Source: Daedaleopsis sinensis
Taxonomy: Eukaryota > Basidiomycota > Agaricomycetes > Polyporales > Polyporaceae
Assembly: GCA_033807695.1 (NCBI GenBank)
Contig: CM066302.1
Coordinates: 2,356,001-2,420,000 of the forward strand
Length of the DNA stretch: 64,000 bases
Reading direction: 5' to 3'
Below the pieces are notes generated by a model. It worked only from the letters and a program-made list of their open reading frames with translations, did not search any database and was not told the origin of the DNA. Shown here one piece after another: positions 1 to 11,496 of this stretch (positions are counted from its first letter, which is position 1; each line of letters begins with the position of its first letter). Made by a program: the position numbers and the translations under genes.

Positions 1-217
1 CACGGCCATGTTCCCCTCCAGTGCCGCGCAGCGCGACGCGCCGTCTGAGGACGGGGACGAGAACGAGAACGGGTCGAGCGTCGTGGAGCGGCGCCCCGTG
101 CGTCTGTCGCTGACGCTCGCGAACTGGAACCCGGACACGGACGGGGAGCTGTTCCCGCGCGCGAGCTCGGACGACGGCCGGCCGGAGATCCTCCGCCAGT
201 GGCGCGAGCCGACATGA
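1..217 (+). CDS. 3' end of an unidentified gene (partial)
   Basis: The window opens inside an open frame that closes with TGA at 215-217. The visible 69 or more residues are hydrophilic, rich in Asp, Glu, Ser and Arg, and end in RQWREPT. No domain is recognisable. The in-frame ATG at 8 is probably internal, because the frame is also open to the left edge and a C-terminal tail of this composition is common in fungal regulatory proteins. The acidic then basic composition and high GC look like coding sequence of this genome. It could also be the last exon of a longer gene lying to the left. The function is unknown. Confidence 0.4.
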   Translation, partial: TAMFPSSAAQRDAPSEDGDENENGSSVVERRPVRLSLTLANWNPDTDGELFPRASSDDGRPEILRQWREPT

Positions 218-1659
218 CATTGACTGAGGACTCGCCCGCGCACGTGGATCCTGCCTCTCCCCTTGCATTGCATTATTTCCTTTCCTCTGTTACGTCGCAT
301 GCACGCACTGCGTGCCTTCTCTCGTTGGTCTGCGTTGTGAACTGGACCCCGACTCTGCGATGGAATACTCGTTGTTCCTGGACACGGTGCGACGGTTACG
401 GTTGTGGTTCGCTCCGCACTCTCGTAGGAGCGCTGCTAGTAGTACGTGAAACACGAATGGGTATACTACTTGCGCTCGGTGGCTCGGCGCCGCTGGCTAA
501 TAACTATGTATTATGGTATGTTTATTGCCTTCATGAGCTGATCCCGGTTGATTGCGCTGTCGCGGAGTGTGGTAAGCTTTCGGTTTGTGCTGCTCAACCT
601 CTTGTCTAGCTTGCAACGTCTATCAGCAAATTCGGTCATGACTCCTGGACAATGGAGAAGGTACGCCGCGGCCATGTCGACACTTGACGTCGCTGTTATT
701 CTGACGCAAGCGAGCTAGACAAAATGCTGGTAATGTGCGCCAGCGCGACGACATCTGCGTCCGACTTTGGCCGCGTCCTTCAGAGATCTTAGTATCACTT
801 GTTAATCTCGGTATGCATACCTCTCAGGTCTGAACGACAAGCACTATGCTCAAGTCAGCTGTGCACGAACCCTCCGAGTATATGCCATATGCGAGAGGAG
901 TTGAAAGGTCTTCAGTTTGTACCGCAGGTAAGACTTCTGATTGCATTCGGATTTTACTTATCTTCCCTTTGTGACTCCCTCTTTTCTATGAATGGTGTAC
1001 GTGTACATCGGTGTACGGCTCTCGCGCGAATGAACAAGTAAGTACGACAATCGCTCTCGATCGTATCAATCGCACTCACAGCTTCTTGTAGACCACATAC
1101 TCGGGCTACCTGTCGTGCAACGGTGTACCCTCAGGGTACCAGTCGAGCTCAGTCGATGTTAATAGCTTCCTGTGCCGCTCCGTGATCATCAACGATCAGG
1201 TTGCAATTGCAGTCATAGCGGGGCCGAGACCTGTACGTGACACGAAGGCTTGCAAGAGTCACGGCCACGTCCAAACGGAACGCACATATTGCGCGCATAG
1301 GCTTATGGAATAAATGTTAGAGACATGGGACGCCTCCTCGTCAAGAGCTCCGGAGTCCGATGTCACTCACGTGCCGGGCATACACCTCCTCGCGTGTAGT
1401 TTCTGACCTGGTTTAGTCAACCAGATCCCAAAGGCGAGCTTCCTCAGCGTCACGCATCGATGATCGGCCTCGGAACACACCAAGGCGGCGTTTTAGAGCG
1501 TTTCGTGCACCGCACGCAGTTGACAGGAGGAGGGGATGCCCGGTCATCGAAGCGGGAGGAGCGGGAGGCGTCTCTTGATCCCTATAAACCCAGTGCCCAC
1601 AACTCTTCAGTCGTTCAGGTGCTTCCCCCATTCTACATCTTCTTTCTACACGCCTTACG
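218..1659. other. Intergenic region without a supported gene
   Basis: About 1.4 kb with only short frames on both strands. I see no exon chain, no tRNA-like fold and no clear repeat. It holds the 3' flank of the left-edge gene and the promoter of the DUF6533-type gene that starts at 1660. Confidence 0.4.
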
Positions 1660-3448
1660 ATGTACTCCGACCTCCCTCCACAGTTCGTAGATCTCCACTT
1701 GGATTGTGGCTCACAGGGATGCTAATACATCGACATCGAACAGCTATAGCAGCTTGACCTATGGCGCGGTTGCAGCGGCTGGTTTGTGATTCTAAAATGA
1801 TGCGAGCACAACCCTCCTGACATCTCCTGGCAGTCATGTTCTGGTGTGACTACCTGTTCATGCTCCCTACCGAGATCCAGCGCATGTGGCGGAGGCCGTT
1901 CACGGGCTCGACAGTCATCTACTTCATAATGCGATACACGCTCCTCGTCGAGCAGGTGTTCTTCTTGATCGAGGTCTTGCCATCGAGCTACAGTGAATCC
2001 GTACGTTAGCTTGCAATCTACAAGGTCGACGACATACTGACTGACCGACACTCCTCTACATGTTCAGGCTTGCGTCGCAGTCAATTATGTGGGAGGGGTG
2101 CTGCTTTACCTCAACAACATCACTATCGCAGGTAGAGTTCCTGATGGTTATGTTGCTATCAATGTCTAACGTCGTCTAAGTTCTGATCATCGTCCGTGGT
2201 TCTGCTATTTGCTCGAAGAAGTGGAAGGCACTGGTAGCTCTCATCCCTCTGGCCCTGACACCCGCAGTGCTCAGCGTTCTCGTAAGTTTCGCATTCCGTG
2301 CGGAATGTAGACTCGGGGATAAGCTGATCACGGCCCATGGCTCATGCTAGGTGACCGTCGTTCTCGATGCCGACGGAGCTCGCACTACTAGTAGCTTTGG
2401 GTATAGACCTCCCAGTTGTCTGGACATCTTCACCTGGAGCGGCATATATCGAGAGTCGTCGAATATGTAAGTTCTTGCCTCTCCACACCATCGCCGAATT
2501 CCTGACCGCCGCGCTTTATGCATGTAGGTGTAAGTGAACGACATCTTCACCTACTATGAGCCACGGAATTCACGCAGTCCTAGTCTTCTACACCGTTATC
2601 TTCTTGTCACTGCTCCCTCTGGCTACGCTCATCGGAATCACCTGCTACAAGACGCTGCAGATCCAGAAGGATATATCTACGCAAGGTGGCGCCCGTACGC
2701 CCATGGGCACTCTGATGATACGCAATGGTATGCTCCTGATTGCGTGTCGGTCCAGCATGCTTACGTGCGGTTACAGGCACTATCCACTTCTCGTGCGCTA
2801 CCGGTCTTGCGTGCACTGCGTACCAGTTGCTAACAATTGTTGCAGACTGTTGGTCTTAAACATCATCCTGCTTATCCCATCGATTCCCCAGGTAAGACAT
2901 TAGCACCTCATTGTAGACATTGCGCTCTAACGTAATCCTATCCGCGGTCTCAGGACTCACCTGAAGTACGCTTTCGTGACTCCTGCTGAGTAGACTGCGA
3001 GCTCATCACTGTATCCATATAGTACCTCCTGTTCACAGAGGCGTGGACGTTCTTCTTCCCTGTGTACGTTATTCTACCTCATCTCACGACGACGGCTGCG
3101 TGGTACTGACAAACTGACTCCCTGTACAGTCTCAATGCCATCATTATGTCGCACTTCATGCTGGCCCTGCGGCCGATATACTACTCGGCTCAAAGCTCAC
3201 CAGACTCTGAGGCTGTTAGAACCATCAGCAAGCCCGCAAAGGCGGCTGGCAATCTTGGAGCGACCGTCAGCTACGATAGGGCTGCTCACAATGAGCTCGT
3301 CATCGCCGATGACCCATTCCGAGCGGGGCTGCAGGATGCCCGCGTGCAGGAGACGTGAGTCCATAGTTTTGAGCAGCCCGTCTGTTCGCTCGTTCTGTTT
3401 GTGACCGCTAACGGAGCATGCAGAACTGCGGCGAAGTCGGTCTCGTAG
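1660..3448 (+). CDS. DUF6533-type seven-helix membrane protein
   Basis: A multi-exon gene for a membrane protein of the basidiomycete DUF6533 type. It starts MYSDLPPHYSSLTYGAVAAA after a short first intron (about 1682-1742). The next exon, from about 1834, carries the diagnostic first block: a WCDYLFMLPTEIQRMW segment followed by a hydrophobic RYTLLVEQVFFLIEVL helix. Later exons encode further helices: VNYVGGVLLYLNNITIA (about 2068), LVALIPLALTPAVLSVL (about 2240), LVFYTVIFLSLLPLATLIGI (about 2578), ALLVLNIILLIPSIP (about 2850) and a last one ending FMLALRPIYY (about 3155). A cytosolic tail with TISKPAKAAG follows, and the last exon ends TTAAKSVS with TAG at 3446. All junctions follow GT-AG and keep phase, except that the acceptor near 2565 is uncertain. 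These proteins are thought to be receptor-like, but no ligand is known. The gene looks intact. Confidence 0.75.
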
Positions 3449-3467
3449 TAATGCTACTTCTCGGTAC

Positions 3468-4704
3468 ATGACAGTAACGTACACACAATGTTATTCAGCA
3501 CGCTCGAGCGCTCACACCTACGCCATAATCCGTATTGATGCGGTCAAGACGGTCGAACAATTCGACTACCCAGATATACACGAGAAAGCTAGAGCTCTGA
3601 GGCCAAAGAGATATCTGGTATACCTCGATCAGGTAGCGTGTTCTCGCATCATTACTACACCCCACCTTTGAGCATACCTGAGCTCCTCCACAGGAGGAAA
3701 CGCTGCCCGTCCCCAACAAATCATGGTATGCATATACCGTGTGCCCCATTGCCACATGTCTCCCTCCCGCGGACGAGGACAGGGGTATGACCTCGGAAAT
3801 GTGCACGCCGATCCACCCTAACGCAACGCGTCCCAATAATCGCTCCTCCCTTCACACCGATCCGGAATTCCCGTTCGCCAACTGCTTCCACTGGTCTTCC
3901 ACCTGCTCGATATCAGTACGCGTGAAAGCGCGCGCAGACCTCTTTGACGACGACATAGCATGCAAGCTACCCGCAAAGATGCAAGGCCACTTGGCTCGAT
4001 CCATGGGGGCCGACTATGCCTGCATGAGAGAGCACCAAAGTCGGCGCGCAGAGAGATCAGACATCGCCGCCACACCGCCCATAATTCCAGATGTCCCTGC
4101 CTCGGCCGCGGGCGACACCACCGCAACGGAAGACTCGGCCGCAGACCTGCCCCCCAACATAGATGCGTCGACACCTCCAGGAACAGCGTGTTACGCCGGT
4201 AACGTACGCACACAGGATGGCGCACCTACGGTCTTCTCAGTACAGGAGTCGAACACACTGGCCACGTTGTGTATGGCTCCGGACGCCCAGTCTCGCAGGA
4301 GCTACGGAATATCGATGGATGCTGAATCCTGCAATTCTGATATCAACCAGGGGTGGCACGTAAACGACATGTTGCAGGACCTCCTCGACATGGGCGTGTC
4401 CGACGACTCTGAGTTGTATCCGCTAGTAGACCTATGGGAGAATATTGCGGATGTAGGGATGAAGGAGGAATATATGCCGCAGAAGAACGAGACGCATTGG
4501 CAAGGTGCAGTATCCCCATAGTACATTGACCTATGTTACTCACTATTTTCCACAATCAGGCTTGTTATAGAAGGGAGAAGACGTCGGAAGGAGGAATTAG
4601 AAGCTTCAGAACGTCTCCGAGCCCAGACATTTGAGAAAAGACCCGGAGACGGGCCGAGATCCATGAGTCGGACGCGTGCGTACCATTTGCGTTGTCGACG
4701 CTAG
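3468..4704 (+). CDS. Family A protein, copy A1 (uncharacterised)
   Basis: First of seven related genes here. Exon 1 (3468-3632) encodes a short leader, then TYAIIRIDAVKTVEQ and RPKRYLVYLDQ. A phase-0 intron follows, and exon 2 starts at 3694. It carries the family blocks SWYAYTVCPIATCLPP, GMTSEMCTPIHPN, FPFANCFHW and, after an acidic linker of about 130 residues, LYPLVDLWENI. An intron from 4505 to 4570 restores a basic third exon (EGRRRRKEELEASERLRAQ) ending at TAG 4702-4704. If that intron is not used, the frame stops at 4521. A1 is the most divergent copy: it lacks the DxFGW motif before PLVDLW and the IPSPxELW motif after it. It lies only 20 bases after the DUF6533 gene and has no B partner. 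Membrane segments and known catalytic motifs are absent. Confidence 0.6.
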
Positions 4705-5100
4705 TTCATACTGTAACCATCACCTGCAGACTACCGCAAAGCAAAAACATTACAAAACCTGGGAATCCGTATCAAGAGAGTAGTCGGTTATATGTTGCAC
4801 ATTGTATGTCCGCCCTACATAACCGTTTGGCCGTAAAAGTGAACAGAAAGATACTCGGTAATATACACTGACCCCACGTCCGCGATTGCATTCGACATGT
4901 GTCCTTCCATCGTCCTCCGCGATGCATAGCTGCCTGTTCCATTTTCTGGTATCGCACGGGCCGCTTCAATGCCTAGCAATATTTGGTGGTTATAAAGATT
5001 CGCGCCGTCACAATAGTATGCAAGCGGCCGTGCACTCACCCAACATAATCATACACGATCATCCACCGACCATTGGTTCGTTTGGCCAACACAACTGCAC
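4705..5100. other. Intergenic region between the 3' ends of A1 and B1
   Basis: About 400 bases between two convergent genes. Only short chance frames are present, and I see no repeat or RNA gene. Confidence 0.4.
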
Positions 5101-6628
5101 CTACTTTTTCTTGACCTTGTCCGCATAAGATATGCGACTAGGAGGAGGTGGTCCTTGCTGACCCTGCTACAAATTACAACAGCATGACTAAGCTGTCCTG
5201 TCATACGACTTGACGGTGACTGGCAGACACGCACTTCGGAGGATGGCGCGGCGGTACCCCCCTGTGGTGCTGTTGTTGCCTCAGTCGAGGATAACGGTTG
5301 TCCGGACGGTTCAGCCAGAGCTGTGGTAGACTCGGGATGTGTAGGAGGCATGGATGTACCGTTCCCAGATCGGGATTCGAGGGAGAGCTGAGAGAAGTTG
5401 AAATACTCTGTAGACGTCGAAGGGTCGTTAACGTTGGTCCTGGGCGTGTTGGGGCCTGAGTGTTGACCGCGGAATTTACCACGCCGCTTCTTGTTACCGC
5501 GACCGCGACCACGGCCGCGCTCCAGAGGAGGGGCGTCATTGTGCTGTTATATGGGATGTGAGTAATCCCCGGCGTCGCAAAGACGTCCGGAAGCCTACGC
5601 GAGATGGCTCAAGCCTCGGGAATTCATCTTCAGGTAGCACTTCGCGCGCCTGGGCTTGGGGACTGCCACCCGCTCCTGCTGGCTGGGTTAAATGGATCAA
5701 AGAAAGTCAGCATCCTACTATATGATTGCACAATCCCCCACTCACCGGCCGAGACGATCCAGGAGATGTTGGGCGAGAGTGCCGACTTGAAGCTCTGGAA
5801 GGCTGAGCGATGGTCAGACCAGTTTCAAGGTATTCCTAGGTGATGTCTCACCGAGTAGTACGTGCCGACTCTGTTCTTGAATGACTATCCAGCGCGTGAA
5901 GTGAGTATCACTGACGCTCATATGTAACGCAATGCACTTACTATGTAGTCTTCTTTGCACTTGGTGAGATATCCGGGATCTTTTTGCAGTATCTCTACCC
6001 ACACCTCCCACTTTTCCTCGAGAAGCTCGATGAGCTGTTCAAATGTTCCCGTGTCTGCTCGAAAAGACGACTGCGGTTCGGAGCCGTGTGTGTTCTTCCA
6101 TCTCCCTTTCGTCGGCCCCCGTGATACGACACGCTGCATGACGAGCCATGCATGCATTCCATCCGAGTCCTTCCTCGAGTTCGACCATTCAGGAGAAGTG
6201 TGGATGTGGAATGCGTCCGGATTATTGGCGATCTCACTGTGAGGATGGATCGGAACGCAGAGGTGCTGAAGTACAAGAGGGAGGCGTTTCCGAAAATGGT
6301 AATCGCCCTCATAAGTGGCAAGGAGGAGTGCGACAGTCTCTTGCGACTGGCCACCATCGGCTGGCCCATCGTCAATAGGTCGACGCTCGAGGACTATTCC
6401 TGGGCGTAGCTTTCCTCCATTCCAATCGCTAGACGCGACACTGGTGTTGGAGCCTCTACGAGACCGCGCTGGCGGATCGTTGCCATCGGAGTGCCTTCGG
6501 TAGAACTCCTCGACGGGTATATGGATAGACTCGTTAAGAACAATGATGTCTCCGGCGTCGTAGGAGTCGCTTTGGGTTGGGATATATTCGACGTGGCTCA
6601 GATTATCACAGCGCGTACATGAGCTCAT
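5101..6628 (-). CDS. Family B protein, copy B1 (uncharacterised; CxxC N-terminus, RG-rich tail)
   Basis: Exon 1 (6628-5942) encodes about 229 residues: an N-terminal CTRC pair, then DAGDIIVLNESI, LRPGIVLERRP, LLLATYEGDYHFRKRLPLVL, IHPHSEI, FHIHTSPEWS, and KDPGYLTKCKEDY at its end. Four further exons follow with good splice sites. One reads YLETGLTIAQPSRASSRHSR and continues PTSPGSSR. Another is PAGAGGSPQAQAREVL and PEDEFPRLEPSR. A third carries LERGRGRGRGNKKRRGKFRG followed by a Ser/Thr-rich stretch. The last, QGQQGPPPPSRISYADKVKK, ends one lysine later at TAG (5101-5103). The RG repeats and basic patches suggest a nuclear or RNA-binding protein, which is inference only. The gene is divergent from A2, with 353 bases between the start codons. 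The family is not one I recognise. B2 shares the first exon and its exon-end position. Confidence 0.65.
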
Positions 6629-6981
6629 GTCGGGATGGGATCGATAAGTAGAAGCTCAAAGGACGAGAGGTGGCAACATTCATTGCCAACTATGTACTCT
6701 CGGGCTGAGAACTCGCCGGACAAGGACCGCGGGAGCACTAGTGCTGCGGCAGCTCCGAAGTGTGGTTTGCCGCTGCTCCTCCGTTGGTGACGACTTTACG
6801 TAATTATGTAGTATCTTCAGCCACCGATGCCAAAGAGTGCCAAACAAGGGCGGCTGTGTCATTCCAACTCGGCAGGGCTCCTACACGGTCACCTTTGCCT
6901 TCAACCGCCACCTCTCTCCACCTCTCCTCTTTCGCAGCACCTACAGCCAGCAACCCGCGCAGCCCTGGTTCTTCAGTCGAC
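6629..6981. promoter_or_regulatory. Shared divergent promoter region of B1 and A2
   Basis: A 353 base spacer lies between the ATG of B1 (minus strand) and the ATG of A2 (plus strand). It must hold both 5' leaders and both core promoters, so a shared control region is likely. I can see no convincing TATA box. The same head-to-head arrangement recurs at 10957-11496 and, in damaged form, at 26980-28400 and 37771-37818. Confidence 0.45.
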
Positions 6982-8967
6982 ATGTCGAGGAATGTCGTAC
7001 GTCTACCCAAGGCGCGTCGGTTTGCTGTAGCCCAGATGGATCCCGTTGAGATGGTCAAGCATCTCAATGACTCCGATGCTGTAGTCGCTGCGCAAGAGAT
7101 GCAGACGCAGACACAGAAGTACCTGGTGTATCTTGAATACGTGAGTTCTTGTGGCTGGTCGGCTGACTCATTGCTGACTGCCACGAAGCCTGAAGATCTT
7201 CCTCTGCCAGATAGCCGGTGGTGCCGCTATCGTGTCAACCCGGTAGCCACCTCACTTCGCCCTGCTGTACCCGAAAAAGGCATCACGCAGGACATGGCTA
7301 TCCCTATCCACCCTAACGAAGGCCACACAAGAACTGACACCTTGATCTCCCCGAAGCCCTCCTTCCCGTTCCACAACTGTTACTTCTGGATCGACAGTCG
7401 CACGTCTCTCCGTGTTCGCTTGAACCGCGAGCGTACCTATGACAACGACAAGGCGTACCAACTAGACATTCCCCAGCACATAGCTCTTTCGAATGGATTT
7501 GCGAAAGAATTCAGTCGAATGCGCCATGCCTTGACGAACGTCCGACACAGCTCAGTCAACCCCCGATCACGTCCTACACCTTCTCTTGCCGCTTTGTCGC
7601 ACCCCTACGCTGGATCTGAGTCTGCGCTGACTGACGACACCGACATAACTTCGGCTGCGGACTCAGACTCTTCCACGGATTCGGACAGTTCGTCAACGTC
7701 GCTTGAGGACTTGCTCGAGCTCGACTTGTTTGGATGGCATCACGACCCGTCTTTCCAGTACATTCCGCTCGTTGATCTCTGGCTTGATATCGACAATCAC
7801 CTATGCTCCAGCAAGATACCTAGCCCGGTCGATTTGTGGAGAGAGCAACGTGACATTACACAGTAAATCGCATTCAATCTATCATCATTGATCTCCGAAT
7901 TCTGATTCATCTCGATATTAGAATCATAAACAGGTCGTTGGAACGACGTGAGAAAGCTGATCGGCAGCGGTCATTGCGCCTTATAACTCCAACTGTCTAT
8001 GAAGAGACACACATGCGCTTCGATAGCCTTACATGGAACATATCCGGCTACAGTTCTGATATGAACCATGTGCGCCAGGAGATCCGGATATCTTCTCTAG
8101 ATGACGGTGCACTCGAGTACGTGCAAGTCATTTATAATCCACGCACGGTACTCATCGCACTCTCTTACCAGTGACCTCGACCAACGGATCAGGCATATCG
8201 GTGCAAGTCGCATAGTCATCACCTCTCAGCATCGCAGTTGGTCAGGCGATATCCACTCCCAGACACGTCAGACATTGGCTCGTCCGCAACGCGAAGTCGC
8301 AGTTCCTCCCTCAGGGTCTAAGCCGCCCACCCGTGCGGAAGACGACTGGAACGATCGAGCATCCGTTGCGTCCCTACCCAGATACGCCCCACGCGCGCCC
8401 ATCTCAGTGATACCGCGCTCTCCACCCCTATTATATTCGGACCTCTTCAAAGACGCCGGCCTACCTGCGCCCCCACCCCGCCCTAGCTCTAGAGGAGCCG
8501 TGTGGCATTCGAAGCGGCCTGCCTCCGTGGAACTCACACCATCGCCCCCGCTAAGACACAGGAAGCCCGTAGCACGCACACGGCCACCGACACAGGTGAA
8601 GTCGCGTCTCCTTCCGATCGTGGCTCAACCGCATTCTCGAGACGAAGAGCTCCCTGCGCCGCTTCCCTATGCGCGCTCGTACAGGGAAGTGCGACCTCGT
8701 GGACGCCAACCCCGCGCGGACACGGTCCTGCCCGTCGTTGAGGAAGTGTTGGACGTGGAGCCTGTGGGCCTCCTGGCGACTGAGCGCCAAAGGCTGGCGC
8801 TGCGCCACTCCAGGAAGCGTGGCAGGCACTCGGGCGATTCTCCCGCCACGCTTGGCTCTAGTAGGGCGTCGGACAGCAAAGCCGCCCCAGCTCGTGGAGA
8901 CCGTCTGTCCGGGCGACTAGGAGCGTTGCCTCGAGGCGGTGGTCCGCCCGGAGGGAGGAGGAGGTGA
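6982..8967 (+). CDS. Family A protein, copy A2 (uncharacterised)
   Basis: Best-preserved long copy of family A. Exon 1 (6982-7140) encodes MSRNVVRLPKARRFAVAQMD, PVEMVKHLN and QKYLVYLEY. Exon 2 (7189-7862) carries RWCRYRVNPVATSLRPAVP, GITQDMAIPIHPNEG, FPFHNCYFWIDS and LRVRLNRERTYDNDKAY. A Ser/Asp-rich linker follows, then LDLFGWHHDP, YIPLVDLWLDIDNHL and IPSPVDLWREQRDIT. A phase-2 intron (7863-7921) leads to IINRSLERREKADRQRS, matching the same junction in A4, A5, A6 and A7. A further intron (about 8120-8173) joins a long Pro/Arg-rich tail of about 265 residues ending GGPPGGRRR at TGA 8965. The core has no transmembrane segment and no motif I can name. The tail is disordered and basic, unlike the tails of the other copies. 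It is divergent from B1. Confidence 0.65.
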
Positions 8968-9463
8968 GATGAGGAGGCGCAGCACTGCCTGCGCCTCCGG
9001 CGACCGGGGGTTCCATGGCTTCGGAGCCTGGATGTGGTGAGTCATCGTTGGTTTTGTGCGGGCTGACCGGACGGTTTGGTGTTTTTCTCGCAGGATATTA
9101 TGTTCTCCTCCATCTTTGTCGCACTGCATTGCTCTGTTCTCGCTATCCACCAGGTTATTATGTAAAACATACATCCAAACTGTATCCACCGATGACATGC
9201 TCATGCTCTGGTAATCTCTGCCCATCTACGAGTTGGTAGTGCTGATAGAGACAAGGCACAAATCAGTTCTCGTGCGTCGTGTCATATGAAGTCACGTTGT
9301 CGGACGTCCGTGATTTGACTACGCTGTTCTTTTCCTCGACGGCCCCCATGCCCCGCGTACAGATGCAAGTCGCTCACGAACCGCCGTCTGCATTCGTGAG
9401 CATCAGGTGGCTCACATCGATAAGTCGACGCTTACCGTTACGTTGTCCGAAGAACCGTTGTCA
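8968..9463. other. Intergenic region between the 3' ends of A2 and B2
   Basis: About 500 bases between convergent genes. No exon chain, repeat or RNA gene is evident. Confidence 0.35.
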
Positions 9464-10956
9464 TCATTGGGTAATGTCGCCGCTCTGTCGCTTTGTCGAA
9501 CCTAGACGAACAATTTGGCTAAATGAACGTTCAGGTGTATCGGGCGTTTGCAACACACCCAGAGCTGCGGCATTCTTCTGCCTGCCGGGCTCCCGGACAG
9601 GATCGCGGCAAATGAACGTCGCTTTCCTTGACTTCTTGTAGCGTTAACGTCATCTAAGGCCATGGTGGTGCTTGGCTTGCCCACGGAATTAAAGTCAGTA
9701 TTCTCTCCCGAGTGTGTTACTCCTGATCAACATACCAGAGATGCGACGGAGGCGACTCCCATCTCTGAGATATTGTTCTTCAGGCCATCGTCAACGCTCT
9801 CAGCAACTTCGTCTTCAGCTGTGGCCGTTGATGTGAGCCTTTTACATCTGCGCGCGAAGAGGATTTCCTACCAGCAATCCGGGCACTCGAAGCGGAGCAC
9901 ACGCTAATTGAAGAGCTTCCCGATGTCGTGCTTGTCACTCCCCCGGTCTGGGCCGGAAATGCGGAGAGGGCCTTCACGTCAGACTACGGCTGTTCTGATT
10001 CGCCATGCGTGTGCACGTACTGCCTCCCCAGCCTCTTGACGACCCTGTGGGTTCTGTACGTCTGTCTGGTTGTGTACACATCGTGACATCGGTGGAACCA
10101 CTCACAACGGCGACAATGAGTGGATTCTGGCGGTCTCGGGCAGCCTGGGTAACGTTGTCGCTGCCAGCGTTTCCAGCCTGGCGCGTCGCCTCTGAAGACC
10201 ATTGCTGGATGCGACGTCTCTTGAACTCCTTTCTTAGGCATCAGGGAATCTCACCATGGTACTCGGAACGGAGGGCGATGGACGTACCTCATATTCATTG
10301 ATGCATTCCATGAGATAGCCCTTGTTTGTCTTGCATTGCTCTACCCAATCATCCCAGCTCCGTTTGGACACGCCGAGTAGCAGATACACAAGACTAAGAT
10401 CCATGCGGAATGAAGGATCGATCTTCCTATCCCTCCTATCTTGCTCCATGTTGCTCCATCGCCTCAGGATTTGCCCTCGCGATGCGACTAGTATCATCAG
10501 GATCCACGCATCCGGCTGTCCGCATCGATGACTGTACCATTCTGGTTCAGTGTGAAAGTGGGGTTTGTCGAGTTCGCTCGAAATCGCAGCGTGCGGATAG
10601 ATGGTCGCACAGAAGTGTCGTAGGACACGGGGTAGGTTACCGCGCTGAGACGTGTTCTTGAACGTTGCGATCAGGAATGCCTGCGTGACAGGGTCGCTGT
10701 TGCATCGCTCCTCTCTCAATATAGCGGGCCTACCGCGGTAAGAGGAATCATTGAACCACGTTGTAGGTTTCTTGACGTGAGGAATGTTGAGAATTTTCGC
10801 CGTGTCGGCGAACATATTGTACATGACGTGGTTGATCGACTCTTGGAGGGAGACAATGTCCCCTGCTTGGTAACTTTCATTGAGTCCTATTACCGGTGGG
10901 TTGTAAGGTGTCTCCGAAAGAGCTAAGCACCTCTTGCAAGGGAGAGTGGTGGCCAT
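9464..10956 (-). CDS. Family B protein, copy B2 (uncharacterised)
   Basis: Exon 1 (10956-10288) is clear: MATTLPCKRCLALSETP with the CxxC pair, QAGDIVSLQESINHV, RGRPAILREERC, FLIATFKNTSQRGNLPRVLR, HFCATIYPHAAI, FHTEPEWYSH, and NKGYLMECINEYE at the exon end. These positions match B1. The second exon probably begins EFKRRRIQQWSSEATRQAGN, as expected for the charged region after the core. Beyond that the chain is tentative: open pieces TDVQNPQGRQEAGEA, RRCKRLTSTATAEDEVAESV and KSRKATFICRDPVREPGRQK can be joined with phase kept, ending at TGA 9464-9466, but one implied intron is only about 35 bases. The tail is charged and low in complexity, as in B1. B2 is divergent from A3 with 540 bases between the starts. 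The function is unknown. Confidence 0.55.
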
Positions 10957-11496
10957 GTCTGAGAGAGGAGGGACGGTGTACTTCCACTAAGGCCGTCACA
11001 TCCAGAACACCTAGTACATATACCTTCTCATGGGCGATGGCTGTTCATATTCAACGGGTCTCGGCGCCGTAGATTTGCGGGACCATGAGAGTCTTTTTGA
11101 ACCCGTCGAGTCCACCTGAAGGAAAACACTCACGAGACAAGTCATAAGAACGTCTCTAGCACGCCGCCCAAATATCCTAGAGCAGTGCACTCTCAGGCTG
11201 GGAATAATACGCCCATCGAACCACATACGACCAAACATTCCCCAATAGTAAAGCTACGTATCCCGCTCATGGCTCCTCTCGATCGGCCCCTCCACCCACT
11301 CTATCAACAGACTTCTTCTATCCAATCCTTCATTCTCACTCATAGTTTATCTGTGAATACTAGAAGCTGCGACCAACTACTTAGTCGGTCATATAACGAA
11401 CCCGAATCGTAAAGCAGCACTTCGTGTCGTTGTTGTGAGTCCCAAGCTGCTATTTACTCCTTCCCGAGCTCCACTCACATCACCTTAGATCCAGTA
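10957..11496. promoter_or_regulatory. Shared divergent promoter region of B2 and A3
   Basis: A 540 base spacer between the start codons of B2 (minus) and A3 (plus), with no supported coding exon. It repeats the geometry of the B1/A2 spacer. No specific operator can be named by eye. Confidence 0.4.
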